From Cryobacterium breve (GTDB lineage: Bacteria > Actinomycetota > Actinomycetes > Actinomycetales > Microbacteriaceae): 64,000 nucleotides of DNA. The notes under the pieces are model-generated. The model was not told the origin of the DNA and did no database searches. It saw only the letters and a program-made list of their open reading frames with translations. The translations under genes were made by a program, and so were the position numbers. Where the stretch lies: NCBI RefSeq assembly GCF_004402375.1, contig NZ_SOGJ01000034.1, positions 124,001 to 188,000 of the forward strand. Direction: 5' to 3'. Below, one piece after another: positions 49,625 through 57,343 of this stretch (within the stretch, counting starts at the first letter, position 1; the number at the start of each line of letters is the position of its first letter).

Positions 49625-51088
49625 ATGGCAGCGCCTCGCTTCATCTTCGCCGACCAGCTCGGCCCCCACTTCGATGACGGCGGACCTCTTCTCATGGTGG
49701 AGGCCGTCGGTGTTCTGGGCCAACGCACCTATCACCGGGCCAAGGCGCACCTCATCCTCAGCGCACTGCGCCACCGGGCCAGGGAGCTCGGCGACCGAGT
49801 GGAGTACCTGCACGCCGAGCACTATCGTGACGTGCTCACCGGCCGCGACCTCGAAGTGGTCGATCCCACCTCGTGGGGCTCCCGTGCCCTGGTGCGGGAG
49901 CTCGGCGCGCGGGTACTGCCCAGCCGCGGCTTCGTGACCAGCGAAGTGGATTTCGCAGCCTGGGCGGCAGGCCGACCGGCATCTCGGCTGATCATGGACC
50001 AGTTCTATCGCCAGGTGCGCACCGAGACCGGCCTGCTCATGCGCGGGCCCGATCCCGAGGGCGGCAAGTTCAACTTCGACCACGACAATCGCCAGCCACC
50101 GCCGAAGGGAGCGGTGAGCCTGGGGCTGCCGGACCCGTTCTGCCCGGTCGAAGACGACATCGACGCGCAGGTGCGCATCGACCTGGACCGGTGGCAGGCG
50201 GAGGGGCGCGTCCACCTGATCGGTGAGGACGGCCCGCGCCGGTTCGCGGCCACCCGGGCGGAGGCGCTCGCCGCGCTCGCCGATTTCGTCGAGACGCGCC
50301 TGGGCGACTTCGGTCCGTTCGAGGACGCCTCGCTGCTCGGGGATGAATCGATGGCCCACTCGAGGCTGAGCGTTCCCCTGAATCTGGGACTGCTGCATCC
50401 GCGCGAGGTGATCGACGCCGTGGTCGGTGCCTACGAGATCGGGGGAGCCCCGTTGCAGAGCGTGGAAGCCGTGGTGCGGCAGATCATGGGCTGGCGGGAC
50501 TGGGTCTGGCACCTCTATTGGCATCTGGGAGAGGACTATGTGCGGCGCAGCAATCACCTCGAGGCGCAGGTGCCCCTGCCCCGCGAGTTCTGGGAGCTCG
50601 ACGGCAGCGCGGTGCGGGCGAAGTGCCTGAGCCATGTGCTCGGGGAGGTGCGTCGCACGGGCTACGCGCACCATATCCAACGACTGATGGTGCTCGGCAA
50701 CTGGGCCCTGCAGCGCGGGTATCAGCCGGCCGAGCTCACCGAGTGGTTCACGAACTCCTTCGTCGACGGCACTCCGTGGGTGATGCCCGCCAACGTGGTG
50801 GGGATGTCCCAGCACGCCGACGGCGGAATCGTCGCCACGAAGCCGTATGCCTCCGGGGGTGCGTACATCTCGAAGATGAGCGACTTCTGCGGCGCGTGCA
50901 CGTTCAACCCGAAGAAACGGCTGGGCGAGGACGCCTGCCCGTTCACCGCCGGGTACTGGGCGTTCCTGGACCGGGTGGAGCCGCGCATCCGGGGCAATCA
51001 CCGCATGGCTCAGCCGCTCGCCGGGCTCCGCCGCCTGGTCGACCGCGACGCGGTCGTGGCACAGGAGCGGGCCCGCACCGACTGGTGA
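49625..51088 (+). CDS. Fe-S cluster bacterial cryptochrome/(6-4)-photolyase-like protein
   Basis: 487 residues. N-terminal Rossmann-like domain (FIFADQLGPHF) and C-terminal FAD-binding helical domain with YAHHIQRLMVLGNWAL and SFVDGTPWVMPANVVGMSQH. Four cysteines, Cys334, Cys422, Cys425 and Cys438, lie at spacings identical to the [4Fe-4S] ligands of Agrobacterium PhrB (350, 438, 441, 454, as I recall, a constant offset of 16). It should repair (6-4) photoproducts in light, or sense light. ATG at 49625 is preferred; the frame is open further upstream without similarity. Confidence 0.93.
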   Translation: MAAPRFIFADQLGPHFDDGGPLLMVEAVGVLGQRTYHRAKAHLILSALRHRARELGDRVEYLHAEHYRDVLTGRDLEVVDPTSWGSRALVRELGARVLPSRGFVTSEVDFAAWAAGRPASRLIMDQFYRQVRTETGLLMRGPDPEGGKFNFDHDNRQPPPKGAVSLGLPDPFCPVEDDIDAQVRIDLDRWQAEGRVHLIGEDGPRRFAATRAEALAALADFVETRLGDFGPFEDASLLGDESMAHSRLSVPLNLGLLHPREVIDAVVGAYEIGGAPLQSVEAVVRQIMGWRDWVWHLYWHLGEDYVRRSNHLEAQVPLPREFWELDGSAVRAKCLSHVLGEVRRTGYAHHIQRLMVLGNWALQRGYQPAELTEWFTNSFVDGTPWVMPANVVGMSQHADGGIVATKPYASGGAYISKMSDFCGACTFNPKKRLGEDACPFTAGYWAFLDRVEPRIRGNHRMAQPLAGLRRLVDRDAVVAQERARTDW

Positions 51089-51212
51089 GAATTCGGGGGC
51101 CGCGGCGCAGCTAGTGAAGGCAGGTTCACGTTGGACCACCTGCTGCGATGCACAACTTTCGCCGCGAGGCCGAGAACGCGATGTCGAGGCCGGAACCAGG
51201 GGAGGAGGGCAC

Positions 51213-51503
51213 CTACCGGACTTCCATCGGCCAGTCCGTCACGGTGACCAGGGCCGCCTGCAGCGTCAGCGCGGACACTCGGGCCTGCTCGTCGCTATGA
51301 GGGCTGAATACGTCGATCGCGAGCGGCGGCGCCTCGCCGAACTTCGGAATCTCCACCTCGACGCGCCCGCCGCCGACGAGCGGGACGAACGGTCGGGCCG
51401 TGGCGGCATCGTGAACGGTCGAACCCGCGGCCTGCGCGATCATCCGCAGCGCATCCGGCTTCGTGACATGCGCCTGCACCACGATCGTTGCCGAGTAATC
51501 CAT
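51213..51503 (-). CDS. Hypothetical protein
   Basis: 96 residues. Begins MDYSATIVVQAHVTKPDALRMI and contains GGGRVEVEIPKFGEAPPLAI, alternating strands and helices consistent with a small alpha/beta domain. ATG at 51503 has AAGGAG upstream, so it is probably translated. No family recognised, no clear functional partner. It lies in the gap between the photolyase gene and the DUF4255 gene. Confidence 0.65.
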   Translation of the reverse strand: MDYSATIVVQAHVTKPDALRMIAQAAGSTVHDAATARPFVPLVGGGRVEVEIPKFGEAPPLAIDVFSPHSDEQARVSALTLQAALVTVTDWPMEVR

Positions 51504-51730
51504 GGGTCTCCTTCGCCGTGCGTGGGTAGCACGGTGCACACGGCGCCGGAAACATATCGGGACCGACCGTGGAACACGCGTCCCGAAGCAGGCTACGGCA
51601 TAGCGCCCCGGGAGGCTGGAACGTTCGGGCGCCAGCGAATGCCTCGACCTGCGTGGGGAGCCGGAGTAGCGTGGTTTCGTCTGCTCACTTTCGTCCTCGT
51701 GTCCCAGAATGCTCAGAAGCCGGAGTCACC

Positions 51731-52666
51731 ATGTCGTCGCTCACGAACTACGGCCAGGCCATCGTCTCGACGACCGTCGCGCTGCAACGGCTGCTCACCG
51801 CCCCGCCGATCGGGCTGCAGGTCACGGCCTACGCTCTCGGCTCTCCACGAACCGGCGTCACCGGCCCCTCCGTCAACGTGTACCTCTACTACGACAGCCT
51901 GATCAGCTATCGGGAGGAAACCCAGCGGGGACCCAGCCGCGTGATTGCCGAGTTGCACTACCTGGTCAGCGCTTTCCCCGGTGACGAGGTCGACACGGAT
52001 GTCGGAAGCCATCGGGTATTCGGCACGGCGCGGGCCGCCATCGAACGTCATCCCGTTCTGAACGTTCCGATCGGGTCGGCGGACACCCTGCAGGTCTGGC
52101 TCTCGCCCTCGCCGTTGACCAATGAGGTGTTGACCTCCCTGTGGCTGGCGTCCAATGCGCCGCTGCGGCTCTCCTTCGGCGTGATGGCGTCGTTCACCCT
52201 GGACGCGGCCGAACGCACCGCCGTGGTCGGCACCGTGGGTGACGTCGTGAAGCTGGCCGGGGCAGGCGCGATCACCGTGTTCACCGGAACGGATGCCGCG
52301 GCCAAAGCCAAGGCCGCGGCATCCGTCGCGAGCGAACTGGGCAAGGCCCTCGTGACCCTGCCGCTGGGCGAAATCGTGGGTGCCACCCATGAAGAAACCG
52401 AAGACAAACTCGCGCGCGTGTTCAACCAGGCCGAGCACCGTGGGGCCGTGCTGATGGTGACCGCAGCTGACCCGCTCTTCGGCGTGCGCCCGGAGGAGCT
52501 CGACGTCGACGACCCCTACGCCGGGATGGAGATCGGATCGGTCCTCGACCTGCTCGGCCAGGCTCCGAGCGTCGTGATCATGGAGTTGACTCATCCGGCC
52601 GGGGACGAGCTGGCGGACCGGACCCAAGTCGAAGTGCGCTTTTCGGAAACTGATCCGGCGGCGTGA
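51731..52666 (+). CDS. DUF4255 (Pvc16-like) protein fused to a degenerate AAA+ domain
   Basis: 311 residues. The N-terminal ~160 residues match DUF4255, the Pvc16-type tail-terminator domain of extracellular contractile injection systems: VNVYLYYDSLISYREETQ, IAELHYLVSAFP, and LTSLWLASNAPLRLSFGVMA. Residues about 175-270 follow the AAA+ ATPases (Pvc15-like) seen with such systems: ASELGKALVTLPLGEIV, ETEDKLARVFNQAEHRGAVL, ADPLFG. But the P-loop GxxxxGK[ST] is replaced by GTDAAAKAKA (186-195), and Walker B DE reads TAAD (244-247). So it is probably catalytically dead. No sheath, tube or baseplate gene is nearby. Confidence 0.82.
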   Translation: MSSLTNYGQAIVSTTVALQRLLTAPPIGLQVTAYALGSPRTGVTGPSVNVYLYYDSLISYREETQRGPSRVIAELHYLVSAFPGDEVDTDVGSHRVFGTARAAIERHPVLNVPIGSADTLQVWLSPSPLTNEVLTSLWLASNAPLRLSFGVMASFTLDAAERTAVVGTVGDVVKLAGAGAITVFTGTDAAAKAKAAASVASELGKALVTLPLGEIVGATHEETEDKLARVFNQAEHRGAVLMVTAADPLFGVRPEELDVDDPYAGMEIGSVLDLLGQAPSVVIMELTHPAGDELADRTQVEVRFSETDPAA

Positions 52667-52824
52667 TGCCGAGCGGGCCCAGCCTGTACCCGGACATGAT
52701 GGCCATCCCGCCCGCGAAAGACGTGAGCGCCGGGAGCCCCTGCAGTACCAGGAGGGGATACACCGGACCTCGACGGCCTGGGTCGCCGGCCCGGATCGAC
52801 GGTATCCCCGCCTACGCTGATGGG

Positions 52825-53115
52825 ATGCCTTCGTTCCGCATCACCCTGATCATCGGCGCGCTCCGCCCGGGCGTGGCCCCGGACTCCGTGCTTCCGACCC
52901 TGGCGGCCGCCGCCGCCGAGCTGACGACAGTGGAGGCATCCGACCTGGCCGTCGTGGCCGGCTCACCCCGGGCGATCGTGCGGTTCACGGCAGACGACAC
53001 CGCGATGGCGCTGAGGGTGGGCGACCACGTGCTCGCCGCGGCCCGCGCGAACGTGGAACCTGCGTCCTGGCAGGTCACGGAGCGGGTCAAGGCACGCTGG
53101 TACCCGGTGCGGTGA
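52825..53115 (+). CDS. Hypothetical protein
   Basis: 96 residues from ATG 52825. FRITLIIGALRPGVAPDSVL leads into an Ala-rich helix and RAIVRFTADDTAMALRVGDHVLAAA, then a strand-rich end KARWYPVR. It looks like a small beta-alpha-beta (ferredoxin-like) domain; no family recognised. The frame is open upstream to 52,663 with less protein-like sequence. It overlaps the convergent DUF429 gene by 29 bases. Confidence 0.6.
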   Translation: MPSFRITLIIGALRPGVAPDSVLPTLAAAAAELTTVEASDLAVVAGSPRAIVRFTADDTAMALRVGDHVLAAARANVEPASWQVTERVKARWYPVR

Positions 53116-53950
53116 CAAGCCGCGCCCCTGCGGCGGTTCGACGCTGTGCGGGGCGGGCCGGGGCGATTATGGTCGGCCGGTGCCCCTCCTCCGAGACATC
53201 GTCCACAGCGCCGAGAACCTGGCAGCGTTCGGTGCCCCTGTGCCACCACAGGGAAGCTGTCCATGCGCACAGCAGCGCATCGATCAGGTCCTCGCGATGC
53301 TTGTAGGCCCTGTCGAGCAGCGGTGAGGGCTCCGTCACGAGGGAATCCGAGACGGGGTGCGTGCCGAGGTCGAGCGGGGGAGTCGCGTCGGTGAGACGCC
53401 AGATGCGCTGGATGAGGTCGTCGCACACAATGGCCCGCGCGGCCCGGCGCTCGGCCGGCGGGAGCGAGGTTCCCATGCGCTTGTAGCGCGGTCGCTTATC
53501 GGCGTACCCGAACTCCTCCGCCCCCACCAGGGTCGTGTACGGGTAACACTCGAAGAAACTCGCTGTGGCCGGCGGAGTCGAGGCCAGGCCGTCGGTGTAG
53601 GTCCATCCGGATGTCTCCAGCCGACGGCGGATTGTGACCCCGCCCTGCCACGGCCGGCCCAGGTTCGAGGCGTTCGCGGAGACGTGCCAGCTGCCGTACC
53701 GACTACCGGTTTCCCGCTCGCACAGCCGCATCCCGGTGGGATTGCTGACCACCAGGGGGGCGTCGATCGCCAGAACGGCGCCGGGTTCCCACTGGGACTC
53801 GATCCAGGCCATCACGGCATCCGTTCCGCGCGCCCAGCCCGCGTCGAGAACCAGGCCGGTCTCATCGATGCAGGCGAGCCCCGATTCGTTGGCCGGTTTC
53901 GACGCGCTGCCTTCGGCCCAGGCCAGGTCAACTCCGAGGAATCGCGTCAT
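53087..53950 (-). CDS. DUF429-family protein
   Basis: 287 residues. It begins MTRFLGVDLAWAEGSASKPA, contains VLAIDAPLVVSNPTGMRLCE and HREDLIDALLCAWTASLWW, the conserved blocks of DUF429, a predicted RNase H-like nuclease-fold family. The catalytic-like acidic residues (Asp in GVDLAW and IDAPL, Glu in RLCERE, Asp in LIDALL) are present. Function unknown. It follows rnhA by 49 bases on the same strand, so it may share its transcript. Confidence 0.83.
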   Translation of the reverse strand: MTRFLGVDLAWAEGSASKPANESGLACIDETGLVLDAGWARGTDAVMAWIESQWEPGAVLAIDAPLVVSNPTGMRLCERETGSRYGSWHVSANASNLGRPWQGGVTIRRRLETSGWTYTDGLASTPPATASFFECYPYTTLVGAEEFGYADKRPRYKRMGTSLPPAERRAARAIVCDDLIQRIWRLTDATPPLDLGTHPVSDSLVTEPSPLLDRAYKHREDLIDALLCAWTASLWWHRGTERCQVLGAVDDVSEEGHRPTIIAPARPAQRRTAAGARLVTAPGTSVP

Positions 53951-53999
53951 GGGTCATGACTAGCACACGGGAGGCGAGCATGCGCTGCTCGACGCGGAG

Positions 54000-54716
54000 T
54001 CAGATCAGGCCGCGAAGGAGTTCTTCGACGCTGACGCCGAGCCCGAGCGCGCGTCGGGACAGTCGGGCGTGCTCATCGGCGGACAATGCAAGGGACACGG
54101 TGTGGGAGCGGGCCGGTTCGTCGTCGAACGCGAACAGTTCCGGATGCTTCGGGCCGGCCGGCGGCTTCGGGGCGCTGGGCGCGGCGGTGCTTGCGGCCGG
54201 CCTCGTGGCCGGTGTGCTCAGCGACCGCCGGGCGGGCGACGGGGCATCGCCCGGCCGCACCCAACCGGGGCCGGGGTTGATCGGCGAGTTGCGCTGGAAT
54301 GCCTCCGACACGGCCCGGGCGCGACTGTCGGCGGCCTCGTTGAGGGGGTGGTTCGCGTGGCCCTTGACCCATTCGAACCGGTAGGTGCGCCCGGCCAGGG
54401 CCTCATCGAGTTCCTGGAGCAGATCCAGGTTCAGCACAGCCTTGCCGTCCGCCTTGCGCCACCCCTTGGCCTTCCACCCGCGCATCCACTTGGTCACGGA
54501 GTTGATCACATACTGGCTGTCGCACAGCACGAGGAGGTCGTCGTCGAGGTGCGCTGTGGCCCGGAACAGTTCGAGCACGGCCTTCAGCTCTCCCTGGTTG
54601 TTCGTGGCGTGCTTCCAGCCGCCGGCGGCCCAGCAGGAGTCGTCGACGTACCACGCCCAACCAGCGGGACCGGGATTGCCGAGGGCCGAACCGTCGGCGG
54701 CGGCGATGATGGTCAT
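54000..54716 (-). CDS. rnhA: Ribonuclease HI with C-terminal extension
   Basis: 238 residues. The catalytic DEDD set is intact: Asp8 (AADGSALGNPGPAGWAWY), Glu43 (NNQGELKAVL), Asp66 (LCDSQYVINSVTKW) and Asp130 (NEAADSRARA), with the basic-protrusion region WRKADGKAV. Typical RNase HI is ~155 residues; here about 90 more follow, with a Pro/Ala linker and an LALSADEHARLSRRALGLGV-type end resembling a ribbon-helix-helix. It degrades RNA in RNA:DNA hybrids. It lies 61 bases downstream of the MarP-like protease gene. Confidence 0.94.
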   Translation of the reverse strand: MTIIAAADGSALGNPGPAGWAWYVDDSCWAAGGWKHATNNQGELKAVLELFRATAHLDDDLLVLCDSQYVINSVTKWMRGWKAKGWRKADGKAVLNLDLLQELDEALAGRTYRFEWVKGHANHPLNEAADSRARAVSEAFQRNSPINPGPGWVRPGDAPSPARRSLSTPATRPAASTAAPSAPKPPAGPKHPELFAFDDEPARSHTVSLALSADEHARLSRRALGLGVSVEELLRGLI

Positions 54717-54777
54717 ACTGTGGGCCTTTCCTGGGGTCCCGCGCGTTCAGGACCTGTCTAGTCTGCCATCGCGGGGG

Positions 54778-55959
54778 CTACCCGCTGATGCAGGAGCCAG
54801 AGGAGACCGGTGCGGCAAGCGCGGATGCCTGCTCAGCAACCGGGTCGACTTCCTCCATCGCCAGGGCGTAGCCGAGGTTGTCGGTGATGGTCGACTTGGC
54901 GAAGATGACGCCGGCCACGACACCGGCTTCGCTGAGCAGGGGGCCACCGGACTCGCCGTGGTCCACATCGGCGGCCAGTGTGTAGATCTGCCGCGACGAG
55001 GGATCCTGGCCATAGATATCGGCCACAATGGCGGGGGCGACGGCGACCACCTCGGCCGGCGCGGATTCGAAGGGTCCGCCGAAGGGATAGCCGCCGCTCA
55101 CGGCGAGGCTGCCCGGCCCCAAATTGTCGCCGAGCGCGAGCGGCGGGGCGTCGAGCCCGGGCACCGCGATCACGGCGAGGTCCACGGCCGGATCGAAGTA
55201 GACGACCTGGCCCGACTGCGCCCTGCCATCGGGAGTGACCACCACGGGCTCCGAGACCCCGGCGACGACGTGGGCGTTGGTGAGCACCCGGTCGGTCGCG
55301 ATGACGAATCCGCTGCCGGACTGGTTCTGGCCGCAGGCGTAGGCGGTGCCGGTGATCTTCAGCACGGATTCCTTCGCCGCGAGCAGGGCCTCGCTGTCGG
55401 TTCCCACGTTCGGCACGACCGGGGCCTCGCCGTTGAACGCCTCGACGACGCGGGGGATGCCTTCGGTCGCCACGATCGACCGCAGCTGGGCCAGGAAGGT
55501 CTTCACCGGGTCGGGGGTCAGCGAGTCGATCGAACGGATCACGCTGGACGAGCTCACGGCCGAGGAGACCACCGGCACGCCGAGGGCGCCGATGCTGAAG
55601 GCGATCATAGAGGCCACCAGAGCGGAGACGGCGACGGCGGCGCCGGCACCGAGCAGACGATCGACGACACGCAGCTTGTTGCGAGTCCCCTTCGGCGTCA
55701 GCAGGCGGCCGATCGAACGGCCGATCGAGAGGCCGCCGATCAGGAGCACGGCGGCGGTCGCCAGGGTGGCGGCGGTGCGCCACTCCGCGGCGGGAACCCA
55801 GGTCCCCACGAGCGGAACGAGGAAGTAGGCGGCAATGGCGCCCGCGATCAATCCCGCGATTCCGCTGAGGCTTCCGATCAGCCCACTGCGATAGCCGGAG
55901 ACGAGGTAGCCGAACAGCACGATCAGGAGCACCACATCCAGAACCGTTGAAAACGCCAT
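54778..55959 (-). CDS. MarP-like membrane serine protease (CvpA-trypsin fusion)
   Basis: 393 residues from ATG 55959 (GAGG seven bases upstream). The N-terminal ~165 residues hold four membrane helices of the CvpA (colicin V production) type. The trypsin-like domain (about 190-385) has the catalytic triad His230 (LTNAHVVAG), Asp260 (FDPAVDLAVI) and Ser337 (HGESGGPLL). This architecture is that of mycobacterial MarP (Rv3671c), a protease on the extracytoplasmic side needed for acid and oxidative stress resistance. The long in-frame extension upstream to 56,157 is not family-like. Confidence 0.92.
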   Translation of the reverse strand: MAFSTVLDVVLLIVLFGYLVSGYRSGLIGSLSGIAGLIAGAIAAYFLVPLVGTWVPAAEWRTAATLATAAVLLIGGLSIGRSIGRLLTPKGTRNKLRVVDRLLGAGAAVAVSALVASMIAFSIGALGVPVVSSAVSSSSVIRSIDSLTPDPVKTFLAQLRSIVATEGIPRVVEAFNGEAPVVPNVGTDSEALLAAKESVLKITGTAYACGQNQSGSGFVIATDRVLTNAHVVAGVSEPVVVTPDGRAQSGQVVYFDPAVDLAVIAVPGLDAPPLALGDNLGPGSLAVSGGYPFGGPFESAPAEVVAVAPAIVADIYGQDPSSRQIYTLAADVDHGESGGPLLSEAGVVAGVIFAKSTITDNLGYALAMEEVDPVAEQASALAAPVSSGSCISG

Positions 55960-56121
55960 CCGTGAACCTCGTCCTCTGTCGGTGTCGTGCGCTCGCTCAC
56001 CGGCCGCATCCGTTTCGATCCAGAGTACGTGGCCAGGCCTCCCCAGAATGTGAATACGCCGAGTTGCGCACCGACCCGGACCGGATCGGGAGGCGGAGAC
56101 GGCTCCGGGGAGGGTTGACCC

Positions 56122-57318
56122 ATGAACAGGACAATCGTCAAGACCAGGGAAGCGCACGACTTCCTCGCCCTCGTGCCACAGCTCGTCGGGTTTCTGCCCG
56201 AGAAGAGTCTGGTACTCGTCGCCTTCCGGGGCAACCGAACCTGCGGAGCGATGCGGTTCAACCTGCCTGGCCCCGAAGCGCCGCAGATAGTGCTCAAGCG
56301 CATCGCGACCACTCTTGTGGGCACCATCTGCAAAATTCCCGACGTCGATGCGCTGGTTCCCGTGTTCTACAGCGACGAGCTGGTCGCATCCGTGGCCGGC
56401 CTGCCCCAGGGACGTTTCGCGGAGGTGCTGTGCGCGCGGGCGCGGCTGTCCGGTTTTCTGGTGCGGGACGCCCTGTGCGTGGCCACCGACGGGTGGGGCT
56501 CGTACTTCGACCCGGACTGCCCGGCCGGCGGCAACCCGCTAAGTGCGATCGCCGCCTCCGATGTGCACCGTGCCATCCCCGACGCGGCACGGAGCGACCT
56601 GGCCACGCTGCAGAGCCGCGCGGACCTGCCCGCGGTCGACCCGTCGATGAAAGAGAAGGTCGCCCGGCGGCTCACCCGCTATCAGCGGCTCGGTTCCCGG
56701 TCGGAGACGGTGCCGGAACTGCTCGAACTGGCCGGCGACATCCTCGACCCGGTGCTGGCCGCGGAGGCCGCCCTGGAGTTGGACCTGGAGCAGTTGGGCG
56801 TCGACGATGTGGCCGCTGTGCTGTTCCTCGTGCAGGGGCCGGCCTGCCGGGACCAGATGATGCTGCAGTTCGCCTTCGGCGAGACAGTTGGGCGCCAGAC
56901 GCACGAGCTGAACCTGCACTACGCGATCGTCCAGCGGGCCACGGGGCGCAGCCTCGATGACATCATCGGAGAGGAGCAGGCCGCCGGAGGCGACAGCCCG
57001 GAATCCCGGGTCACCGGGGATCTCATGCTCGGACTCTCGCGAGGGCGCCCCGACCCGGAGAGGATCGAGCGGGCCATCCGGCTATTGAAACTGCTGGTGG
57101 CGCTCGCACCGCGTCGGGCCAGGCCGGCACCGTTGTGCATGCTGGCCTGGCTGTCCTGGGCGATGGGGCGAGGGTCGGTCGCCGGAATCTTCGTCGACCG
57201 AGCACTGGCGATCGACCCCCGCTACGGCATGGGTGAGCTGCTCAGAACCGTGTTCGGGGTGGGGCATCTTCCGGACTGGGCGTTTGCGGTCCCGCCGGAC
57301 GAGACCGCAAACGCCTGA
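56122..57318 (+). CDS. DUF4192-family protein
   Basis: 398 residues. It begins TIVKTREAHDFLALVPQLVG, with FLPEKSLVLVAFRGNRT, the DUF4192 hallmark (FxPxxSLVxV). LARLTRYQRLGS-type and ARPAPLCMLAWLSWAMGRGS blocks at the end are also family features. Function unknown; the family is common in actinobacteria. GGAGGG precedes the start. Divergent from the MarP gene and convergent with the aminotransferase gene. Confidence 0.9.
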   Translation: MNRTIVKTREAHDFLALVPQLVGFLPEKSLVLVAFRGNRTCGAMRFNLPGPEAPQIVLKRIATTLVGTICKIPDVDALVPVFYSDELVASVAGLPQGRFAEVLCARARLSGFLVRDALCVATDGWGSYFDPDCPAGGNPLSAIAASDVHRAIPDAARSDLATLQSRADLPAVDPSMKEKVARRLTRYQRLGSRSETVPELLELAGDILDPVLAAEAALELDLEQLGVDDVAAVLFLVQGPACRDQMMLQFAFGETVGRQTHELNLHYAIVQRATGRSLDDIIGEEQAAGGDSPESRVTGDLMLGLSRGRPDPERIERAIRLLKLLVALAPRRARPAPLCMLAWLSWAMGRGSVAGIFVDRALAIDPRYGMGELLRTVFGVGHLPDWAFAVPPDETANA

Positions 57319-57343
57319 TTCCGGGTGGCCGGTGCGTCGTCCA

